Made by a program: the position numbers and the translations under genes. This document shows positions 12,336 through 13,385 of a stretch of 13,385 nucleotides of DNA, one piece after another. The stretch is from Flavobacteriaceae bacterium (GTDB taxonomy: Bacteria > Bacteroidota > Bacteroidia > Flavobacteriales > Flavobacteriaceae): NCBI GenBank assembly GCA_003511845.1, contig DOIV01000105.1, forward strand, positions 1 to 13,385. The letters run 5' to 3'. A model generated the notes under the pieces. The model saw only the letters and a list, made by a program, of their open reading frames with translations, made no database searches and had not been told where the DNA came from. Numbering within the stretch: position 1 is the first letter of the stretch; each line of letters opens with the position of its first letter.

Positions 12336-13385
12336 ATGGAATCAATGATGATTTATATGCCAATAGCTGCTGCAATAATTGGCTTAATTTACATGGTAAT
12401 CAAAAAGTCTTGGGTAATGAAACAAGATGCAGGTGATGGTAAAATGAAAGAAATTTCTGACCACATTTATGAAGGAGCTTTAGCATTTTTAAAAGCAGAA
12501 TACCGTTTATTAGCAATATTTGTAGTTATAGTAAGTGTTTTATTAGCTATAGTATCATTTGTAGTGCCTTCTACACATATCTTAATAGTAGTTGCTTTTA
12601 TTTTTGGAGCATTTTTCTCAGCTTATGCTGGGAACATGGGAATGAAAATAGCAACTAAAACAAATGTTAGAACAACTCAAGCAGCAAAAACAAGTTTGCC
12701 AGATGCATTAAAAGTATCTTTTGGTGGTGGTACCGTAATGGGATTAGGTGTTGCAGGTTTAGCTGTTTTAGGTTTGACCGTATTTTTTATCATTTTCTTT
12801 AAACTATTTATGCCTGATGGATGGACAAATACAGCAGACATGACTATGATATTAGAAACCTTAGCTGGTTTTTCTTTAGGAGCTGAATCAATTGCCTTAT
12901 TTGCAAGAGTTGGTGGTGGTATTTATACAAAAGCAGCTGATGTAGGAGCAGATTTAGTGGGTAAAGTTGAAGCGGGTATTCCTGAAGATGACCCTAGAAA
13001 TCCAGCTACAATTGCTGATAATGTAGGTGATAATGTAGGTGATGTTGCAGGGATGGGAGCTGATTTATTTGGTTCTTATGTAGCAACTGTATTAGCAGCA
13101 ATGGTTCTTGGAAACTATATTATCGATGTAAATAACATTGATATTTTTGAAGGATTTGGACATATTGGTCCAATTCTATTACCTATGTCAATTGCAGGTG
13201 CAGGAATCATCATCTCTTTATTAGGTACAATGTTAGTTAGTATAAAATCTAACGATGCCCAAGCTGCTGAAGTAATGGGTGCATTAAATAAAGGAAACTG
13301 GTTTTCTATTGCTTTAGTTGCTATTTCTTCTTACTTTTTAATAACTTGGATGTTGCCAGAAACTATGAAAATGAATTTCTTCGAA
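12336..13385 (+). CDS. hppA: Membrane-bound ion-translocating pyrophosphatase (3' end outside window)
   Basis: The frame runs open from ATG 12336 to the window edge, giving the first 350 residues of a membrane PPase, which couples pyrophosphate hydrolysis to pumping H+ or Na+ across the inner membrane. Family landmarks are EGALAFLKAEYR (46-57), GAESIALFARVGGGIYTKAA (182-201), the universal signature DVGADLVGKVE (202-212) and the acidic substrate/metal region DDPRNPATIADN (218-229) followed by VGDNVGDVAGMGADLFGS (230-247). Hydrophobic segments occur near 4-22, 58-78, 81-99, 132-156, 244-259, 278-302 and 315-333. Full-length members have about 700-800 residues, so roughly half is visible. The GNTTA/K segment that indicates potassium dependence lies outside the window, and I cannot tell H+ from Na+ pumping. 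It follows ppa but probably has its own promoter. Confidence 0.96.
   Translation, partial: MESMMIYMPIAAAIIGLIYMVIKKSWVMKQDAGDGKMKEISDHIYEGALAFLKAEYRLLAIFVVIVSVLLAIVSFVVPSTHILIVVAFIFGAFFSAYAGNMGMKIATKTNVRTTQAAKTSLPDALKVSFGGGTVMGLGVAGLAVLGLTVFFIIFFKLFMPDGWTNTADMTMILETLAGFSLGAESIALFARVGGGIYTKAADVGADLVGKVEAGIPEDDPRNPATIADNVGDNVGDVAGMGADLFGSYVATVLAAMVLGNYIIDVNNIDIFEGFGHIGPILLPMSIAGAGIIISLLGTMLVSIKSNDAQAAEVMGALNKGNWFSIALVAISSYFLITWMLPETMKMNFFE

Overview
The window looks like chromosomal core DNA of a member of the Flavobacteriaceae (Bacteroidota); I cannot name the genus. The evidence is the strongly AT-rich composition, the lack of clear Shine-Dalgarno sites, several matches to the Bacteroidota -7 promoter box TAnnTTTG, and families typical of the group: a DUF4270 lipoprotein, a GYDIA-type GHMP kinase and an aminoacyl-tRNA hydrolase with an N-terminal extension. 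I see no phage, insertion sequence, CRISPR array or defence cassette.

Layout. Positions 1-63 hold the 3' end of an unidentified + strand gene. Positions 64-180 are a small island of unlike inverted repeats. The last of these runs into the 3' end of the first minus-strand gene and encodes its last 12 residues. From 4532 down to 143 lies a tightly packed minus-strand operon: panC, panD, a YbhN-type membrane protein, a GYDIA GHMP kinase and an HI0933-type flavoprotein. Its last three genes overlap or nearly abut (TAATG and ATGA junctions). A divergent promoter region (4533-4737) separates it from a + strand operon: a short glycogen-synthase-like protein, a DUF4270 lipoprotein and glmS. That operon ends at a terminator near 9085-9119, preceded by two GC-rich palindromes. 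A second minus-strand unit starts from a promoter near 11590 and carries tRNA-Leu(CAA), prs and rplY, then a strong terminator, then pth. Divergent from it on the + strand are ppa (soluble pyrophosphatase), a perfect-palindrome terminator and the first 350 codons of a membrane-bound ion-pumping pyrophosphatase, cut by the window edge.

How the genes fit together. panC and panD supply pantothenate for coenzyme A. The GHMP kinase probably belongs to mevalonate/isoprenoid metabolism (inference). glmS makes glucosamine-6-phosphate for peptidoglycan and lipopolysaccharide, and it is linked to two poorly understood Bacteroidota proteins. prs makes PRPP. ppa and the membrane PPase both consume pyrophosphate, the second conserving its energy as an ion gradient. 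rplY, pth and the tRNA serve translation.

Most of the window is ordinary housekeeping DNA. The parts most worth a second look are the degenerate GT5 protein, the DUF4270 lipoprotein with a dockerin-like calcium-loop sequence, the repeat that extends a coding region, and the terminator placed directly before pth.
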